DNA of 60,256 nucleotides from Alphaproteobacteria bacterium (GTDB lineage Bacteria > Pseudomonadota > Alphaproteobacteria > M2410): assembly GCA_030614785.1 (NCBI GenBank), contig JAUWTJ010000015.1:1-60256 (forward strand), written 5' to 3'. This document shows, piece after piece, positions 26,994 to 35,713 of this stretch (its first letter is position 1; the number at the start of each line of letters is the position of its first letter). The notes below the pieces were generated by a model, which worked only from the letters and a program-made list of their open reading frames with translations, was not told where the DNA came from and did not search any database. Made by a program: the position numbers and the translations under genes.

Positions 26994-28601
26994 ATGTACG
27001 ATTATATCATCATTGGTGGCGGTTCTGCCGGCTGCACGCTGGCCAATCGGTTGTCGGTCAATCCAAAGACCAAGGTTTTGCTGCTGGAAGCCGGTGGGCG
27101 GGATACCAATCCGCTTATCCATATTCCGGCAGGTTATTTTTACAATATGGGCAACCCGAAAATTGACTGGTGCTACAAGACCGAGCCGGAGGAAGGCACG
27201 GGCAATCGAGAGATCGACTGGCCGAGGGGCAAAGTGCTGGGAGGCTCCAGTTCAATCAATGGCCTGCTATACGTCCGGGGCCAGGCCCAGGACTATGATG
27301 GCTGGCGGCAGATGGGCAATGAAGGATGGGGTTGGGACGACATACTTCCATATTTCATCAAGTCCGAGAACCAGGAACGCGGCAAGGATGATCTTCACGG
27401 GTCAGGTGGCCCACTCAATGTGAGCGATCTTGCGGACCCCCATCCGATCTCACGGGCTTTTGTCGAAGCAGGTGTAGAGCGCGGGTTGCCGCGGCTTGAT
27501 GATTGCAACGGCGTCAGCCAGGAGGGTGTCGGGTTCTACCAGGTCACCATCAAGAACGGTCGGCGACACTCTGCGGCTGCCGGGTATCTGAAAGAGGCGC
27601 GTGATCGGCCCAATCTGGCAGTGGAAACCGAAGCCCTGGTGCAGCGGATTCTGTTTAACGGCAAGCGCGCGGTTGGCGTAGAGTTTCTCAAGGATGGCGA
27701 TATACGCGAGGAACGCGCGGGCGCCGAGGTCATCCTTTGCGGCGGCGCGGTCAATTCACCGCAAATTCTCCAACTCTCCGGTATCGGCAATGCAGAGGAC
27801 CTGCAAGCTCACGGTATTGACGTCGTGCATGAACTCAAGGGTGTCGGCGAAAACCTGCAAGACCACTATCAGATCCCCATCGTCTATCGGGTGACCAGGC
27901 CTGGAACCGTCAATGAACTCACTCGCGGCCTGCCCCTTATCGGCCAAATTGCGAAATACCTGACCTCTCGCAAGGGGTTGCTAGCCATGTCTCCAGCCCA
28001 GGTCTTTGCTTTTGTGCGCACCCGGCAAGAGTTGGAAACACCGGATATCCAGTTCCATTTTCTCCCCGCCAGCATGGATCCCGAAGACACATCAGGCAAA
28101 GGCAAGCTCGACAAACTCCCTGGCATGACGGCGACGATGTGTCAGCTCAGACCTGAGAGCCGGGGTTCGATCAAGATCAAATCCGCAGACCCTGGTGCTT
28201 ACCCTGCAATCCACCCGAATTATCTTGTCGATCCCATTGATCAACAAACCGCGATTGCCAGTGTCAGGACCGCACGCGATATCTTTGGCGCTGACGCGCT
28301 TTCGGGATATCGCGGAGAAGAGCTTGTTCCCGGTAATGCCATTCAGAGCGATGACGAAATTCTCGAACATTGCCGTCTCACAGGGATCACTATCTATCAC
28401 CCTGTTGGCACCTGCAAGATGGGGTCCGATCCGATGGCGGTGGTGGACAACGAGCTAAAGGTTCACGGTGTGAGCGGGCTGCGGGTTGTCGATGCCTCCA
28501 TTATGCCGCGGCTTGTCTCCGGCAACACCAATGCACCGACAATCATGATTGCCGAAAAGGCTGCGGATATGATCCTGTCGGCGACCGCTAAAACCCAATA
28601 A
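26994..28601 (+). CDS. GMC-family FAD-dependent oxidoreductase
   Basis: The ATG at 26994 (GGGAGACGAG upstream) gives 535 residues. The dinucleotide-binding start DYIIIGGGSAGCTLANRL, the GMC signature WPRGKVLGGSSSINGLLY and the C-terminal active-site segment IYHPVGTCKMG (catalytic His) with SGNTNAPTIMIAEKAAD are all present, as in choline/alcohol dehydrogenases. It oxidises an alcohol to an aldehyde or ketone using FAD. It heads an operon with an acyl-CoA ligase and a MaoC hydratase, so the substrate is probably a long-chain or cyclic alcohol entering beta-oxidation rather than choline. Confidence 0.95.
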   Translation: MYDYIIIGGGSAGCTLANRLSVNPKTKVLLLEAGGRDTNPLIHIPAGYFYNMGNPKIDWCYKTEPEEGTGNREIDWPRGKVLGGSSSINGLLYVRGQAQDYDGWRQMGNEGWGWDDILPYFIKSENQERGKDDLHGSGGPLNVSDLADPHPISRAFVEAGVERGLPRLDDCNGVSQEGVGFYQVTIKNGRRHSAAAGYLKEARDRPNLAVETEALVQRILFNGKRAVGVEFLKDGDIREERAGAEVILCGGAVNSPQILQLSGIGNAEDLQAHGIDVVHELKGVGENLQDHYQIPIVYRVTRPGTVNELTRGLPLIGQIAKYLTSRKGLLAMSPAQVFAFVRTRQELETPDIQFHFLPASMDPEDTSGKGKLDKLPGMTATMCQLRPESRGSIKIKSADPGAYPAIHPNYLVDPIDQQTAIASVRTARDIFGADALSGYRGEELVPGNAIQSDDEILEHCRLTGITIYHPVGTCKMGSDPMAVVDNELKVHGVSGLRVVDASIMPRLVSGNTNAPTIMIAEKAADMILSATAKTQ

Positions 28602-28618
28602 CCACCGAGGAAACGCTC

Positions 28619-30160
28619 ATGCATCCAAGCATTCATGCGGAACAAACGCCGGACAAGCCAGCTTTCATTATGGCGTCCACCGGTCAGGCTGTGACCTATC
28701 AGGAGCTGGAAGAGCGCTCCAATCGGGGGGCACAGCTGTTTCGGTCAAAGGGCCTCAAAAAAGGCGATGCGATTGCCATCTACATGGAAAACAATTCGCG
28801 CTATTTCGAGATCTGCTGGGCGGCGCAGCGCTCGGGCCTTTATTTCACATGCATCTCCTCAAGACTGACCGCCGAAGAGGTCGACTACATTGTGGGAGAC
28901 TGCGGCGCGAAGCTGTTCGTGACCTCAGACCAAAAGGCGGATGTGGCGGGCGAACTTGGTTCGCTGATGCCCGGCGCCACGACACGGATGATGGTCGGCG
29001 GGACCATCGATGGCTACGACAGCTGGGAGGCGTGTGCTGACGCGATGCCCGCCAGCCGCATTGCCGATGAGTGTGCCGGTACGGACATGCTTTACTCTTC
29101 CGGCACAACCGGAAAACCAAAGGGCGTTCGGGTTCCACCTCCATCCGATGATATCGTCGAAGCGGGCGGGCTCGTTAGTCTGGTTAACCTGCTTTACGGG
29201 CTTGACCAGGCATCCATTTATCTGTCCCCCGCTCCGCTCTATCACTCGGCGCCGCTAAGGTTCAACATGGCGATACAGCGCCTCGGTGGGACCTGCATTG
29301 TCATGGAGAATTACGACCCTGAACAGGCCCTTCAGTTGATCGAAAAATACAAAGTGACCTGCAGCCAGTGGGTTCCGACCATGTTTGTGCGCATGCTCAA
29401 GATGCCGGAGGAGATTCGCACGAAATATGATCTTTCCACGCACAGGATGGCAATCCACGCCGCAGCGCCCTGCCCGGTCCCGGTCAAAAAACAGATGATT
29501 GAGTGGTGGGGGCCGATTATCAGTGAATATTACGCGGGAACTGAAGGCAATGGCTTCTGCACAATCAATTCAGAAGAATGGCTTTCTCATGAAGGATCTG
29601 TCGGCAAGGCCATCATGGGCGAACTTCACATTGTCGGCGAAGATGGTGAGGAAGCGACAACCGGCGAGCCGGGCTCGATCTTTTTTGCCAATGGCAGCGC
29701 CTTTGAATATTATAACGATCCTGAAAAAACCAAGGACTCACAGAATGACAAAGGATGGTCGACCCTGGGCGACGTTGGCTATGTTGATGAGGACGGCTAT
29801 CTCTACCTGACCGACCGCAAGGCCTTTATGATCATCTCCGGTGGGGTCAACATTTACCCACAGGAAACCGAGAACCTTCTCATCACTCACCCCAAAGTGG
29901 CGGACGTCGCCGTGATTGGCGTCCCCAATGAAGATTTTGGCGAAGAGGTCAAAGCCGTTGTACAAGCCGCCAACCCGGCTGAGGCCGGCGATGCGCTGGC
30001 CGAGGAATTGATTGAATTTTGCAAGGAGCATCTCAGTGCAATCAAGTGTCCGCGATCCATTGACTTCGACCCGGAGCTGCCGCGGCACCCTACCGGCAAA
30101 CTCTACAAGCGCCTCGTACGAGACCGCTACTGGGGCAACAAGACATCAAAAATCGTATAG
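28619..30160 (+). CDS. Acyl-CoA synthetase (AMP-binding)
   Basis: The 513-residue enzyme has the adenylate-forming core motifs: the P-loop DMLYSSGTTGKPKGV, the A5 motif EYYAGTEGNGF, the A7/A8 region WSTLGDVGYVDEDGYLYLTDR followed by KAFMIISGGVNIYP, and the A10 lysine in HPTGKLYKR. It activates a carboxylic acid to its CoA thioester through an acyl-AMP. It starts 17 bases after the GMC gene with GAGGAAA as ribosome site. The motifs resemble FadD3/FadK-like ligases of cyclic or branched acids, but the substrate is not determinable. Confidence 0.95.
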   Translation: MHPSIHAEQTPDKPAFIMASTGQAVTYQELEERSNRGAQLFRSKGLKKGDAIAIYMENNSRYFEICWAAQRSGLYFTCISSRLTAEEVDYIVGDCGAKLFVTSDQKADVAGELGSLMPGATTRMMVGGTIDGYDSWEACADAMPASRIADECAGTDMLYSSGTTGKPKGVRVPPPSDDIVEAGGLVSLVNLLYGLDQASIYLSPAPLYHSAPLRFNMAIQRLGGTCIVMENYDPEQALQLIEKYKVTCSQWVPTMFVRMLKMPEEIRTKYDLSTHRMAIHAAAPCPVPVKKQMIEWWGPIISEYYAGTEGNGFCTINSEEWLSHEGSVGKAIMGELHIVGEDGEEATTGEPGSIFFANGSAFEYYNDPEKTKDSQNDKGWSTLGDVGYVDEDGYLYLTDRKAFMIISGGVNIYPQETENLLITHPKVADVAVIGVPNEDFGEEVKAVVQAANPAEAGDALAEELIEFCKEHLSAIKCPRSIDFDPELPRHPTGKLYKRLVRDRYWGNKTSKIV

Positions 30161-30197
30161 GGCCGAGTGGCTCAAATCACCCTCGAAAGGAAATAGA

Positions 30198-30647
30198 ATG
30201 GAAGCCATCGAATTTGGAGATCTGAAAAATCATGTCGGTGAAGAAACCGGCGTGTCCGACTGGGTCGAGATCAACCAGGACCGCGTCAATCAGTTCGCAG
30301 AGGCGACCGGCGATCATCAGTGGATCCACGTCGATGTAGAAAAAGCAACCGAGCTCATGGGCGGCCCGATCGCGCACGGCTATCTGACACTGTCGCTCAT
30401 CCCTTTCCTGAGCACCGGAATGCGTCCAATCAAGGGCGTAACGCGCGGGATCAACTATGGCTGCAACAAGGTTCGTTTCACCAATATGGTTCCGGTCGGC
30501 TCAAAGGTCCGCATGCGACAATCGCTTAAATCGGTTGAGGAGAAAGGTGGCGGACTTCTGATGACCAACATTTGCACAATCGAGATTGAAGGTCAGGAAC
30601 GCCCGGCCTGTGTCGCTGAAACCTTGAGCATTATCTACAACACCTGA
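30198..30647 (+). CDS. MaoC-family hotdog dehydratase
   Basis: The ATG at 30198 (AAAGGAAAT upstream) gives 149 residues. The hydratase-2 motif is visible as ATGDHQWIHVD (Asp39, His44) followed by GPIAHGYLTLSLIP. These proteins are (R)-specific enoyl-CoA hydratases or related thioester-processing enzymes. It is the last gene of the GMC/ligase operon, closed by a terminator at 30672-30705. Confidence 0.93.
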   Translation: MEAIEFGDLKNHVGEETGVSDWVEINQDRVNQFAEATGDHQWIHVDVEKATELMGGPIAHGYLTLSLIPFLSTGMRPIKGVTRGINYGCNKVRFTNMVPVGSKVRMRQSLKSVEEKGGGLLMTNICTIEIEGQERPACVAETLSIIYNT

Positions 30648-30671
30648 CGCGATCCACTTCGAAAAAGCGAA

Positions 30672-30705
30672 AGGGCCCCTGAAGGTAATTCAGGAGCCCT
30701 TTTTT
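30672..30705. terminator. Bidirectional rho-independent terminator
   Basis: The stem AGGGC-CCCTGAA pairs with TTCAGG-AGCCCT and ends in a run of six T on the plus strand and A-rich sequence before the stem on the other. It separates the convergent MaoC operon and the TonB operon. Confidence 0.85.
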
Positions 30706-30724
30706 ATTCCGCATCTGACCGGTA

Positions 30725-32095
30725 TCAGGAGCCGCTGGCGGCCTTCTTGGCATTTGCCCGCTTGATCTCCAGATCGAGAAAATTGATCCACCGCTGGGCG
30801 TTCTTCTCGTTCTTTTCATATCGCGCCGCGTTGACGAAGGACTTGCGCGCCGGCTCAAGTTTTCCGCGACTATACTGCGCTGTGCCGAGCAGCATCCACG
30901 CCCCACCGGGATCGCGCAACTCACCCTTGCTAATACCTTTTCTGCAGGCTCCCTCTGCCTTGGCATATTCACGGTCAAACAGATAGGATTGGCAAAGTCT
31001 TATATAAAGGTCTCCGTCCTCGGAAAGTCCGGCGGCGATACCCAGCGGCTTGATGGACTTCTTCCATTCGCGCGCTTCCTGGTAAGCGATCGACAGCGTC
31101 TCGTAGTTGTCAGCTTCCTCTTTCAGCAGTCCATCCGTAAAACCTTTTTCAAGTACCCTGACTCCACGTATGGGGGTCTCCTTATAGATGTGCAGGCTGC
31201 CAAGACTACCAAGTTCGGTAGATTTTTTCATCATGTCCTGGATATACATCATGATCCTGAAGTAATAGGACGTCTCTTCATCATCAAGAATGGAATAGGT
31301 CGATGCAAGCTGGCTCCAATACTGCGACTTGCCCGGGAACAGGCCAACCATTTCGCGAAGCAGAGTTTGCATCTCCTTCACCTTCTTGTTCTGATAGCGC
31401 ATGCCGGCGACGAACCGGAACCAGTTTTCACGCAAGTCTTCCTGAAGGCGCGCCTTGGCAAGCCCCTCTTCGGCAAGCTCATGCGCCTTGCGATAGTCTT
31501 CCTTCATTGCGTAGGCCTGGGCCAGGGTGAAGAAGGCTTGCGGCGATGCACTGTCGCCAGCCTGAGCAAACCAAAGTTCCAGCGTTTTGATAGCTTCGTC
31601 CACACGGTCTTCAGCCAGGTAGAGTTGACCAATATAGTAAAGCAGGTCTGATTGCCCCTGCTCATCAAGAGCCTTCATCTGGTAAGCTTGCTCAAACATG
31701 GAAAGCGCGCGCTTATAATCGCCCATATTTGAATAAACGTAACCAATCATCCGCAAGACGACAGCCCGCTCATAGTCTTTCATATCCGTATTGAGAAGAC
31801 GGTTGAGGATTGCGAGGGCCTCGGCGTTGTTGTCTACGGCCAACGCATCCTGCGCCTTCAACAGGGCCAGGCCGACTTTCTTGCTGACGGTTTTTGATGC
31901 CTTTGTTTTGGGCTTTTCGCGTTTGGCTCTTTGCGCCTGTGCCTCACTAATGCCGCCGAAACCTGCATCAGACATCCCCGGCAAGCCGGTCACCTGAACA
32001 AGACCTGCAACAGCAACTGCCGCGCACAGACCGCCAATCTTGCGGCGCCATCGCGCTGTCACTGCCGGCCTTTTTTTCATGCCTTGTCTGAACAT
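30725..32095 (-). CDS. TPR-repeat periplasmic protein of TonB cluster
   Basis: The 456-residue precursor has a basic N-terminus and signal sequence (KIGGLCAAVAVAGLVQVTG, cleavage near AQA). TPR-like pairs run through the rest: NNAEALAILNRLLNTD, GDYKRALSMFEQAYQM, DYRKAHELAEEGLAKA and EYAKAEGACRKGISKG. Such TPR proteins accompany TtpC-type TonB systems (TtpD/TPR gene) in many marine bacteria and are thought to help assemble the energy-transducing complex. It is the final gene of the operon, 103 bases after tonB. Confidence 0.85.
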   Translation of the reverse strand: MFRQGMKKRPAVTARWRRKIGGLCAAVAVAGLVQVTGLPGMSDAGFGGISEAQAQRAKREKPKTKASKTVSKKVGLALLKAQDALAVDNNAEALAILNRLLNTDMKDYERAVVLRMIGYVYSNMGDYKRALSMFEQAYQMKALDEQGQSDLLYYIGQLYLAEDRVDEAIKTLELWFAQAGDSASPQAFFTLAQAYAMKEDYRKAHELAEEGLAKARLQEDLRENWFRFVAGMRYQNKKVKEMQTLLREMVGLFPGKSQYWSQLASTYSILDDEETSYYFRIMMYIQDMMKKSTELGSLGSLHIYKETPIRGVRVLEKGFTDGLLKEEADNYETLSIAYQEAREWKKSIKPLGIAAGLSEDGDLYIRLCQSYLFDREYAKAEGACRKGISKGELRDPGGAWMLLGTAQYSRGKLEPARKSFVNAARYEKNEKNAQRWINFLDLEIKRANAKKAASGS

Positions 32096-32198
32096 TCGGT
32101 AATCTCCTCACAACAGCGGCAAAACCGCTACTTTCTTACTAACTCTTGTCCAGACCAACGGACGACGTATTTTTGGCCTCACCTATTTCTGCCGCCTA

Positions 32199-32789
32199 TT
32201 AGTCGTCTTCGAGCTCAAATGTTAGAACAACCTGGGTTTTCCATGCCACGGGCTTGCCGTTCACCATCATCGGCTTGTACTTCCATTTAACCACCGCACG
32301 TCTCGCCGCGCGGTCGAATGTGCCAGGCGGATCAGCATCAACTACGACAGGATCAACAACTGCCCCCGTTTCGGTCACCGTAAATTCAATCAACACCCAG
32401 CCCTCTACGCCGCGCTCGGCGGCACGCACCGGATATTGGGGCGGGATACGGACAATTGGCTGAACGTCAGAGTCAGACCGGAATCCGCCATCGGGATCGA
32501 TGTTCAAACCCACATCGCCAAGACTGACATCAATGGCCTGCTGTTTTGGCGGACGGCGACTTGAAGTCAGCTTCGGCGGCGGCGGCGGGGTATCCCGCTT
32601 TTCCGGACGCTTCTGAACCTCTTGCTTGCGTGTTTCCTCGTCCCGATCATCACGAGCAATCTTGATTTCCCCAAGTGTTATTGCGTCTTTGGGTCGTTCA
32701 AAATCAGCCGTTATGAGGTAACGCATCAGGAAGAACAAGGCGAGCGTTACGCCGACCGCAAACGGGGTTCCTGCAATTAGCCGCAGCAT
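32199..32789 (-). CDS. tonB: Energy transducer TonB
   Basis: The 196 residues show one N-terminal membrane helix (about 8-27), a proline-rich periplasmic linker (RDTPPPPPKL) and the TonB C-terminal domain (PQYPVRAAERGVEGWVLIEF, DRAARRAVVKWKYKP, then VVLTFELEDD). The SxxxH motif common in the TonB1 helix is not seen, consistent with TonB2-type systems. It transmits the proton-motive force from ExbB/ExbD to outer-membrane TonB-dependent receptors. Start 14 bases after exbD. Confidence 0.95.
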   Translation of the reverse strand: MLRLIAGTPFAVGVTLALFFLMRYLITADFERPKDAITLGEIKIARDDRDEETRKQEVQKRPEKRDTPPPPPKLTSSRRPPKQQAIDVSLGDVGLNIDPDGGFRSDSDVQPIVRIPPQYPVRAAERGVEGWVLIEFTVTETGAVVDPVVVDADPPGTFDRAARRAVVKWKYKPMMVNGKPVAWKTQVVLTFELEDD

Positions 32790-32803
32790 AGTAATCTACC
32801 CTT

Positions 32804-33208
32804 CTAATCTGTCTTGTTCGTCGAGATTTTGGTGGCCGGAGCGCCCGCATCGCGGACACTTTCCATCACTTTCATCATGACCCCGGCCTCGGAATCCTTG
32901 TCAGCCTGAATGACGATGGCCCCGTTTGGATTTTCTGCCAACATACGCTCAACACTGCCGCGTACGGCCCGCAGATCGATCTCCTTCTTGTCGATGAAGA
33001 TCCTGTTGTCTGCCGTTATCGCAATCAAAACCGCAACGGTTTTTACTTTTTCTGTCGTTTCAGCATCCGGACGTTCAATATCAACTCCCGGCTCCTTGAT
33101 AAAAGTCGAGGTGACAATGAAAAAGATGAGCATGATGAACACGATGTCGAGCATCGGTGTCAGATCAATTTCAGCCTCTTCGCCGGTTGCTACTCTTTTA
33201 CCTCTCAT
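32804..33208 (-). CDS. exbD: ExbD-family protein (second copy)
   Basis: The 134 residues hold one membrane helix preceded by the family motif EIDLTPMLDIVFIMLIFFIV, whose Asp in MLDIVF is the proton-path residue, and a periplasmic ExbD/TolR domain (VAVLIAITADNRIFIDKKEI, GAIVIQADKDSEAGVMMKVM). It lies between a paralogous exbD and tonB. Two ExbD copies in a row are usual in TtpC-containing TonB clusters. Confidence 0.95.
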   Translation of the reverse strand: MRGKRVATGEEAEIDLTPMLDIVFIMLIFFIVTSTFIKEPGVDIERPDAETTEKVKTVAVLIAITADNRIFIDKKEIDLRAVRGSVERMLAENPNGAIVIQADKDSEAGVMMKVMESVRDAGAPATKISTNKTD

Positions 33209-33242
33209 AACGCATTCCTAAAATCTTGCTGTCTCGACAGCG

Positions 33243-33650
33243 TCATTCCACATCGGCACTTACAAGTAACGATGGCGTCACCTTGGCTAACTTGCACTGA
33301 TCCATGACCTCAACGACAATACCTGTTGATGCACTCTCGCTAAACTGGATGACCACGGATCCCTTTGGGCTTTGTGCAATATAGCGCTCGACAACAGCCC
33401 GAATGGCACGCAGGTCAACATCACGTCGTTTGATCTCGATGCGATCATTCCTGTCCACCACAATCCGCAACGCAATTACCGTAGATTGCGGTTTATCCGG
33501 CGTATCTTCCGGCTTGGTCACATCCAGACCAGCTTCGCGAACAAATGTCGCGGTCACAATGAAAAAGATCAGCATGATGAACACGATGTCGAGCATCGGT
33601 GTCAAGTCGACTTTGGCCTCATCGTTGTCGTGTCTAAATCTATGTTTCAC
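33243..33650 (-). CDS. exbD: ExbD-family protein (first copy)
   Basis: The 135 residues closely follow the next gene: KVDLTPMLDIVFIMLIFFIV with the conserved Asp, then VIALRIVVDRNDRIEIKRRD. The nucleotide stretch coding the helix is nearly identical between the two copies, suggesting recent duplication or gene conversion. Start 12 bases after exbB. Confidence 0.95.
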   Translation of the reverse strand: MKHRFRHDNDEAKVDLTPMLDIVFIMLIFFIVTATFVREAGLDVTKPEDTPDKPQSTVIALRIVVDRNDRIEIKRRDVDLRAIRAVVERYIAQSPKGSVVIQFSESASTGIVVEVMDQCKLAKVTPSLLVSADVE

Positions 33651-33662
33651 AACAAATCCTTA

Positions 33663-34199
33663 CTACTGAAGTTCCATATGGTCAGCGGCGGCGTGAACTT
33701 CACGTTTAGCGCGCTGCTCAAGAGAGTTGAGGAAGAACATGCCGGACAGGGCCGCAACCATACCCGCCATTGTCGGGATGGTGGCCTGTTTGACACCATC
33801 CGCCATGGCACGGGCGTTACTCGACCCGGTAAAGGCCATAACGTCAAACACCTCGATCATACCCGTCACGGTTCCCATCAGCCCGAGCATTGGCAGAAGA
33901 GCGACAAGCGCCCGCAGGAACATCATCTGGGCATCGACGTTCAACTGGACCTCAGAGACCAGTGCATCACGGATACGGTGAGCATACCAGGACTTGTGAT
34001 CCGCCCTGGTCTTCCACTCTTTTTCAACACGCCGGACAATTGATCTGTGCGCGCCCCAATAATACATGTAGCGCTCGATGATGATCATCCACATAACAAA
34101 TGTGGCACCCATAATGTAGTTCAGCACCCAGCCACCGGTCTCCATAAACTCGGAGAGATTAGCGAAGGCAACAAGCGGGTTTACAACATTCCAATCCAC
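33663..34199 (-). CDS. exbB: ExbB (MotA/TolQ/ExbB proton channel)
   Basis: The 178 residues have three membrane helices and the MotA/TolQ/ExbB core LRALVALLPMLGLMGTVTGMIEVF, split around the conserved GLMGTVTGM, with GVKQATIPTMAGMVAALSG closing the third helix. It forms the pentameric inner-membrane channel with ExbD. It follows a TtpC-like, longer ExbB homologue, separated by a 75-base gap holding a strong hairpin. Confidence 0.95.
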   Translation of the reverse strand: MDWNVVNPLVAFANLSEFMETGGWVLNYIMGATFVMWMIIIERYMYYWGAHRSIVRRVEKEWKTRADHKSWYAHRIRDALVSEVQLNVDAQMMFLRALVALLPMLGLMGTVTGMIEVFDVMAFTGSSNARAMADGVKQATIPTMAGMVAALSGMFFLNSLEQRAKREVHAAADHMELQ

Positions 34200-34233
34200 A
34201 ATTGGACTCCCATAATTTCACCGGATCTGACCA

Positions 34234-34263
34234 GGAGGACGTCATCCAAAGATGACATCCTCC
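34234..34263 (-). promoter_or_regulatory. Intercistronic hairpin between ttpC-like and exbB genes
   Basis: On the minus-strand transcript the stem GGAGGAUGUCAUC pairs with GAUGACGUCCUCC (13 pairs, one G-U) across a 4-base loop. No U-run follows, so it is more likely an mRNA-processing or stabilising element than a terminator. It could set different amounts of the upstream and downstream operon products. Confidence 0.65.
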
Positions 34264-34274
34264 TTGCGCAGATT

Positions 34275-35699
34275 CTAACGACGGCCGCCTTCAGCCTGAC
34301 GTGCAACAATACCCGCAGCCTGTTCTTCCAAAATCTGAACAACAGTCTTACTCATGCCGGAGGCAAATGAGTGGAGCAGCAGAACCGGAATGGCAACCGT
34401 CAAACCCAGCACCGTGGTGATCAGGGCTTGCGAAATACCGCCAGCCATCATCTTGGGATCACCGGCACCAAACAGCGTGATCGCCTGGAAGGTCAGGATC
34501 ATACCTGTAACCGTACCCAGAAGACCCAGCATTGGCGCCACCGCAGCAACCACCTTCATGGTGTTGAGGCCGCGTTCCAGCTTGGGCACTTCCTTGAGGA
34601 TCGCCTCATCAAGCTTGAGCTCAAGGGTTTCCACGCTTGCCTTTGAATTGGCTTCATAGGCCAGCAGCACACGGCCGAGCGGATTGGACTTGTTGGCTTT
34701 CTTGTTCTTGACCTGACGGCGCACCGCACCACTGGTCGACCAGAGTGACAGGATACGAACAAATGCCAGCAGGATAGTGATAATACCAAGACCGATAATC
34801 ACAAACCCGACCTGGGCACCTTGTTCAATGCGTTGGGTAATCCCCGGGGTCATAACGAACGTGTCCAAAATGGTCCCCATGGAAGGATCAATCACACCCA
34901 CCCTGATACCATCTGACGCCTTGGCAAAGGACGTTGCAGCACCAGTGAATTTTGACGGGGGCTGTTTTGTCAGACGGACAAGACTCATGACCTTGCTGTC
35001 CTGGTCCTGCCGGTAATTAACGAAACCATCTTTGGTCATCGCTGTGAAAGGACCCACACGGACAACCTGCTGTGAAACCCTGTCACCGGATATTTCGGTG
35101 ACTTCCGCAGTGTACCGGGTAATATTACCCTGCTCGGTCATTTCCTGCTGCATCGTGTACCAAAGACTACGAAGTTCGTCACTTGACGGAATTCCGGAAC
35201 TTTCGGCAATGGCCCCGACAATATCGGCGCGGCCCGGAAGCTGGGACGATATCAGAGAGGAATCAACGATGCCCCGGGTATCACCGGCGACCTGTTTGAC
35301 AACCCCGACAAGTTCATTGAACTCGCCAAGCGCCTTGGCTTTTTCTTCTTCAAGCCTTGCGATCGTGAGATTGTTTTGGGTTTCCCGATTTTCAAGCTGA
35401 ACGGAAATCGCTTCTTCGCGCTTCACATCGGCCTTTGCCTTGTTGAGCAAGGCCTGCTGACGCGAGCGATTGCGCTTGAACTCGGCCTCTCGCCGATTAC
35501 TCTCCGCGCGTTCCTTGATGCGGTCATTCTTGACCGCTTCAAGAAGCTGATCAAGGGTCATGCCGGCGGTTTCTTCTGCAACGTCTGCTTCCTGAGCATA
35601 GGCTGCGGTGAGGTTCACAGGAGCCAATGCGACCGGAGCAAGAGCCCAGGCGGCGGTCAGGCCCATTGCGATACCAAAAGATTTTACTGTTGTTTTCAT
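34275..35699 (-). CDS. TtpC-like ExbB homologue with periplasmic coiled-coil extension
   Basis: The ATG at 35699 has GAGG eight bases upstream, better than the ATG at 35717 that overlaps the previous stop; length is 474. It has a signal peptide (MKTTVKSFGIAMGLTAAWAL, cleavage near AYA), a coiled-coil (about 30-115; SNRREAEFKRNRSRQQALLN), a middle periplasmic domain, and C-terminal MotA/TolQ/ExbB helices (VVAAVAPMLGLLGTVTGMIL). This architecture is that of TtpC, required with TonB2-type systems in Vibrio. Length and domain order agree. Confidence 0.9.
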   Translation of the reverse strand: MKTTVKSFGIAMGLTAAWALAPVALAPVNLTAAYAQEADVAEETAGMTLDQLLEAVKNDRIKERAESNRREAEFKRNRSRQQALLNKAKADVKREEAISVQLENRETQNNLTIARLEEEKAKALGEFNELVGVVKQVAGDTRGIVDSSLISSQLPGRADIVGAIAESSGIPSSDELRSLWYTMQQEMTEQGNITRYTAEVTEISGDRVSQQVVRVGPFTAMTKDGFVNYRQDQDSKVMSLVRLTKQPPSKFTGAATSFAKASDGIRVGVIDPSMGTILDTFVMTPGITQRIEQGAQVGFVIIGLGIITILLAFVRILSLWSTSGAVRRQVKNKKANKSNPLGRVLLAYEANSKASVETLELKLDEAILKEVPKLERGLNTMKVVAAVAPMLGLLGTVTGMILTFQAITLFGAGDPKMMAGGISQALITTVLGLTVAIPVLLLHSFASGMSKTVVQILEEQAAGIVARQAEGGRR

Positions 35700-35713
35700 T
35701 GTTCGCGCCTCAC

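Noticed and set aside
30989-31651. 220-residue plus-strand frame
   Set aside because: Antisense of the TPR gene; no start site or domain.
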